Shown here in pieces: positions 61,005 through 64,000 of a stretch of DNA of 64,000 nucleotides. The stretch is taken from assembly GCF_018614975.1 (NCBI RefSeq), contig NZ_JAGGNR010000044.1, positions 1 through 64,000 on the forward strand. The letters are read 5' to 3'. The stretch comes from Paenibacillus polymyxa (lineage in GTDB: Bacteria > Bacillota > Bacilli > Paenibacillales > Paenibacillaceae). Numbering within the stretch: the stretch's first letter is position 1; each line of letters begins with the position of its first letter. A program made the position numbers and the translations under genes. The notes beneath the pieces are model-generated. The model worked only from the letters and a program-made list of their open reading frames with translations. It was not told where the DNA came from and made no database searches.

Positions 61005-61565
61005 ATGTCTGATAACAAAACCATTTTGTACATTGCTATGAGTTTGGATGGATATATCGCAAGGCTGGATGGTTCGGTGGATTGGTTATTTGATGTGGAG
61101 GGTGACGGAGGCGATAACGGGTATGCTGCTTTCTATCAAACGATCGGCAGCGTTGTTATGGGACGGAATACGTATGAAGAGGTACTCACACTGTCTGAAG
61201 AATTCCCCTATGCGGATCGCCCAACGTATGTGCTTTCTCGCTCGGAACAGCCACCCGCTCCGCATGTACAGTTTACAACCGAGATGGTAGATACGCTCAT
61301 TCCGCGATTAAAGCAGACTTCTAATGGAGATGTATGGATTGTGGGTGGCGGCATATTGGTTGAAGCTGTGTTAGCAAAAAAAATGCTGGATGAGATTGAA
61401 GTCGCCATCATTCCAAAAATTCTTGGTAAAGGTATCCCATTATTCCCGGCAGGTACTGCTCCAAGTCAATTCAAAATGATCCGAACCGAGACACTCGGAC
61501 AGATCATTTCGATTCGTTATGAAGTACAGAACAGCGGAACAGCGGACACACCTTCGAATGTCTAG
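61005..61565 (+). CDS. Dihydrofolate-reductase-like / RibD C-terminal-domain protein
   Basis: 186 residues from ATG 61005 (GGGAG 8 nt upstream). It opens MSDNKTILYIAMSLDGYIAR (split), with the SLDGYIA signature of the YwjB/YyaP group. VVMGRNTYEEVL near 55, YVLSR near 78 and VWIVGGGILVEAVL near 112 bind NADPH. This is the fold of DHFR and the RibD reductase domain, but the group is not a functional folate reductase in known cases. Its partner WYL regulator is divergent. Confidence 0.9.
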   Translation: MSDNKTILYIAMSLDGYIARLDGSVDWLFDVEGDGGDNGYAAFYQTIGSVVMGRNTYEEVLTLSEEFPYADRPTYVLSRSEQPPAPHVQFTTEMVDTLIPRLKQTSNGDVWIVGGGILVEAVLAKKMLDEIEVAIIPKILGKGIPLFPAGTAPSQFKMIRTETLGQIISIRYEVQNSGTADTPSNV

Positions 61566-61582
61566 ATAATGAGTAGAAAAGG

Positions 61583-61668
61583 AAAAAGACCATTCTTATC
61601 ATGAAGCGACCTCATAAAGTTAGACACCATCTAACCACTGGGTACAGATCATGAAAGAGTGGTCTTTC
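61583..61668. terminator. Bidirectional terminator between DHFR-like and esterase genes
   Basis: AAAGACCA-TCTT and AAGA-TGGTCTTT form the outer stem with ATCATGA / TCATGA inside. A-tract on the left, TTTCC on the right. Confidence 0.7.
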
Positions 61669-61685
61669 CATTACCATGTATCAAG

Positions 61686-62810
61686 TTATTCTATCAATCC
61701 TTGTACATATTCTGCTAACGCATCTGCCGCCTTGCGGTGAGATAACTCGCCTGGATGGGTGCGCGCCCCTACTGTCTCTTCGGTTGTATCGGGAAGCTGT
61801 ATGATTGAGACCTTGCGATCCCCTGTCCCCATCGTATACGCATCAACTGCACGGTAGATGGCAGGCATCATGGAGAAACCAAGCATGCCATAAGCCCATA
61901 CAATTTGTGCCGCCGGATTGTTTCTCCGAAGCTTGAACAGGAACTGTTCCACCGCTTTCTCAAAAGCAACCAGATCCTCTTCATGATGCATACCGTCTTC
62001 GTTCAAACGCTGCTTGTACACCTTGCCGGTGTAGGGGTCTTTCCACTCAGGTGACTGAAACGCGCCTCCATCATTGCTACCCAGGTTCACAACCACCACA
62101 TCCGGCTGCCACGAACTAAAATCATGCTGATCTCCTGCGCCGAGCACTTTGTTACGTTTACCGGTAAGCAAGCCGCAGACTTGCTCGTAATAATCAGGAA
62201 TGTTCCCATTCGGATTGTTGTCCCAGCTCGTCAGCACACCCCAACCACTTTGTGATATCACCCGATATTCTGCGTTCAGTGCCTCTGCTGTCATGAATGT
62301 ATAATTATGTATGGCGCTGAACCACATCGGCACCCAATCTTCCTCCGCTTTCGCTCCAATCGCTCCTTCTCCCGATGTAATACTGTCCCCGATAAACTCA
62401 ATCTTATATGGTTTTTCCTGCACAGGCAGGAACGCTCCATCCGACTTTACTGCATGAACCTGCAATGAACAGTCTGGGTCAGCACTCATCGCCTGAACAT
62501 CCTTAACGATCCGTACATTCTTTACCACATTTGCATTCATACCCCGATACACACAGACCCAGTACCTTCCCGCCATTAACATCTGTCTGCTCACCTGAAC
62601 ACCATTGATCAGAACACTGATCCATGACTCATACATGTCATACTGTGACTCCACCTCAACCCATAGTTCGGCGCCCTGTACATTGAGTTCAACTGCACTT
62701 CCCGTCCAAAATAACGTCAAAGGCGATCGCTCTCCAGTTGTTCTGCCATGCACTTTAAGGTTATCTATATCAGATAGCGCGAACACCTGTAATTTCTCAT
62801 TTGTCTTCAC
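61686..62810 (-). CDS. SGNH/GDSL esterase, CE2-like carbohydrate esterase
   Basis: 374 residues, no signal peptide. An N-terminal beta-jelly-roll (~1-125: LFWTGSAVELNVQGAELWVE near 33) precedes the SGNH hydrolase domain (~132-374): block I FIGDSITSGEG with catalytic Ser near 142, Gly in SQSGWGV, block III VNLGSNDGG near 245 and block V THPGELSHRKAA with the His near 355. This two-domain plan is that of CE2 acetyl-esterases that deacetylate xylan or glucomannan oligosaccharides. Being cytoplasmic it would act on imported oligomers, like the GH30 enzyme. Confidence 0.88.
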   Translation of the reverse strand: MKTNEKLQVFALSDIDNLKVHGRTTGERSPLTLFWTGSAVELNVQGAELWVEVESQYDMYESWISVLINGVQVSRQMLMAGRYWVCVYRGMNANVVKNVRIVKDVQAMSADPDCSLQVHAVKSDGAFLPVQEKPYKIEFIGDSITSGEGAIGAKAEEDWVPMWFSAIHNYTFMTAEALNAEYRVISQSGWGVLTSWDNNPNGNIPDYYEQVCGLLTGKRNKVLGAGDQHDFSSWQPDVVVVNLGSNDGGAFQSPEWKDPYTGKVYKQRLNEDGMHHEEDLVAFEKAVEQFLFKLRRNNPAAQIVWAYGMLGFSMMPAIYRAVDAYTMGTGDRKVSIIQLPDTTEETVGARTHPGELSHRKAADALAEYVQGLIE

Positions 62811-62934
62811 AATGCCATCCTCCTACGTTTAGCTCAGTAATAATACAGGTTCTCAACATGCTGCTTAGACTACTCCAGTCACATCCAGATATACATGCTA
62901 TCCAGCAAGATCTTTGGCAGCTTGCAACCTGCCG

Positions 62935-63315
62935 TTAACTGATGTTATGCAACTTCTGAAGCGCTTCCTCTTTTGTTTTCAAAAAGAAAAAATACTCGCC
63001 GTTGTTGCACTCACAGATAAAATCCCTCAAGCTGTTGCTGTCATACACATCGAAATCTCCAACAACGGAAAGTTTCACCTGATAGTTCACGTATTTCTGC
63101 AAAATCTCACCTGCAAGTTTGGTTTTCAGTTCGAAGAACTCTTCCGTGATATTTGATTTGTCGATAATGAGCTTGTCGGCGTCATCCGCATACCTCACCG
63201 AAGCCATCAAATCCAGTGCATCTTGAACATTGTTGATGATGATTTCATCGCTTTCAATATTGGCCACCTTTGAGTTTCCTTGTTCATCAAAAGAAAAGCA
63301 ACGACTTTTTGACAC
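62935..63315 (-). CDS. DUF4180-family protein
   Basis: 126 residues. The core is typical of the family: SDEIIINNVQDALDLMASVRY near 22-42, then DKLIIDKSNITEEFFELKTKLAGEILQK split across 47-75, VKLSVVGDFDVYDSNSLRDF near 80-100 and a Phe-rich ending FFFLKTKEEALQKL. The GTG at 63315 has no Shine-Dalgarno and lies 15 bp from a strong terminator, and the first ~15 residues do not fit the family. The 5' end may therefore be damaged. Function of the family is unknown. Confidence 0.75.
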   Translation of the reverse strand: MSKSRCFSFDEQGNSKVANIESDEIIINNVQDALDLMASVRYADDADKLIIDKSNITEEFFELKTKLAGEILQKYVNYQVKLSVVGDFDVYDSNSLRDFICECNNGEYFFFLKTKEEALQKLHNIS

Positions 63316-63327
63316 ATTTATTCGTAT

Positions 63328-63411
63328 AAAAAAAATCCCCCACGGCTAGCCACACATAAGCTCATCATAACCGATGTTTCCTACATGCATGGTCTGCCGT
63401 AAGGGGGATTT
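63328..63411 (-). terminator. Strong terminator upstream of the DUF4180 gene
   Basis: AAATCCCCC-CGG and CCG-GGGGGATTT close a ~60-nt region. On the minus strand the stem is followed by TTTTTTTATACG. It ends the transcript of the gene at 63499 and upwards. Confidence 0.85.
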
Positions 63412-63498
63412 CGTCTTTACAACGTTATAAAACCTTAACCAAAAACGCCTACTACTAAATAGGAGCATTTAATATTTCGTGATAGGAAGTTATTCGGC

Positions 63499-64000
63499 TC
63501 ATCCTTCATTTTGAGTGGCATCCGTTCTGATAACAAAGGCCATTTCTTGAGTAGTATCTTTCCACTTGCATAGCAACCTCATTCCTCTCAAAACAGCACC
63601 TGGCTCGTAATCCTTACTGTCGGAACTCGCATAAGTCAGCACATTCTCTGTAAGAACAAAAGAGGCCGTCTCATTATCGAAGTCTACATTCAGCTTCGTT
63701 ACATCTGACTGCTTATATTTCATTGTCCCTTCCTCCGACAAAACATAATCAACCAATTCATATGAATCTGGCGCGGATTCCTGATCATTAAACTTTACCG
63801 AAATGGTCTCTCCTATTTTGACATAGGGAACATTTGAATCCGGATTCCCCATAATAGATTGAAAAGAATCCATATCTCCGTAATCCGGTTCCTTCAAATT
63901 TTTCATTATAACAGTAGGAGTAATTTCTTTATTGTTCGCCTTCATTTCAATTTCCCCTGAATTTGCAACAGCGTTAGTTATGAGTTTGTCATCACCACTA
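63499..64000 (-). CDS. Hypothetical protein, 5' end beyond the window
   Basis: The frame stays open to the window edge; the ATG at 63945 is internal to a longer reading frame (SGDDKLITNAVANSGEIE precedes it). At least 166 residues are visible. Polar, beta-rich sequence with TPTVIMKNLKEPDYGD, GETISVKFNDQESAPDSY and a C-terminal RGMRLLCKWKDTTQEMAFVI. It looks like the extracytoplasmic domain of a lipoprotein or secreted protein whose signal sequence lies outside. No family recognised. A strong terminator follows. Confidence 0.65.
   Translation of the reverse strand, partial: SGDDKLITNAVANSGEIEMKANNKEITPTVIMKNLKEPDYGDMDSFQSIMGNPDSNVPYVKIGETISVKFNDQESAPDSYELVDYVLSEEGTMKYKQSDVTKLNVDFDNETASFVLTENVLTYASSDSKDYEPGAVLRGMRLLCKWKDTTQEMAFVIRTDATQNEG

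Overview
The window looks like chromosomal DNA of a Paenibacillus-type, endospore-forming, plant-biomass-degrading Firmicute. The support is strong GGAGG-type ribosome binding sites, a Spo0E-family phosphatase, secreted proteins carrying copper-amine-oxidase-like 'stalk' domains, and GH10, GH30, GH43 and GDSL-esterase genes with a cre box. The genus call is inference from gene content. No rRNA, tRNA, CRISPR array or insertion sequence was seen.

Layout. 0-13.7 kb: housekeeping and accessory genes (GNAT-GNAT-pentapeptide fusion, stalk-domain lipoprotein with a probable ATT start, TerD-vWA protein, SDR/TetR divergent pair, luciferase-like monooxygenase, aspartic-protease pair, a frameshifted methyltransferase, YjdM, VanZ-RDD protein, type-B carboxylesterase). 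14.2-23.1 kb: an AT-rich island with a 1464-residue S-layer-homology surface protein, a very large hybrid histidine kinase and a SARP-like response regulator. An identical 18-bp direct-repeat motif precedes both transcription units. The island ends beside a degenerate partial copy of the CdsA-like gene that is intact at 31.3 kb. 24-30.3 kb: an apparent operon of a Ugp-type sugar/glycerophosphodiester ABC transporter, a HAD phosphatase, an SMR transporter and a metallophosphoesterase, divergent from a GbsR-family regulator with a perfect palindrome between them. 30.7-38.6 kb: permuted-papain peptidase, CdsA-like protein, lipoprotein, LysM protein, Ada, PEP-mutase-like protein and a GntR-controlled ABC exporter.

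38.9-40.4 kb holds the most interesting locus: a HTH-TPR regulator whose 3' end overlaps a 46-codon gene for a secreted, Phr-like peptide. This gives a complete candidate RRNPP-type peptide quorum-sensing pair. 40.7-53.3 kb: aldo/keto reductase, lipid kinase, leucine-rich-repeat stalk protein, GH30, a frameshifted MFS transporter, a GH10 xylanase with a cre site, a secreted 5'-nucleotidase and DbpA helicase. 53.8-64 kb: SDRs, a GH43-CBM secreted enzyme, a lipoprotein, GNAT genes and remnants, a CD3324-like protein, a WYL regulator divergent from a DHFR-like protein, a GDSL esterase, a DUF4180 protein and a gene running off the right edge.

Gene decay is frequent: an SDR tail, a DUF1877 tail, a methyltransferase with a 2-bp slip, an MFS gene with a 1-bp deletion, a CdsA-like fragment and a GNAT tail. 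A roughly 130-bp intergenic repeat occurs three times (23.8, 33.1 and 42.9 kb).
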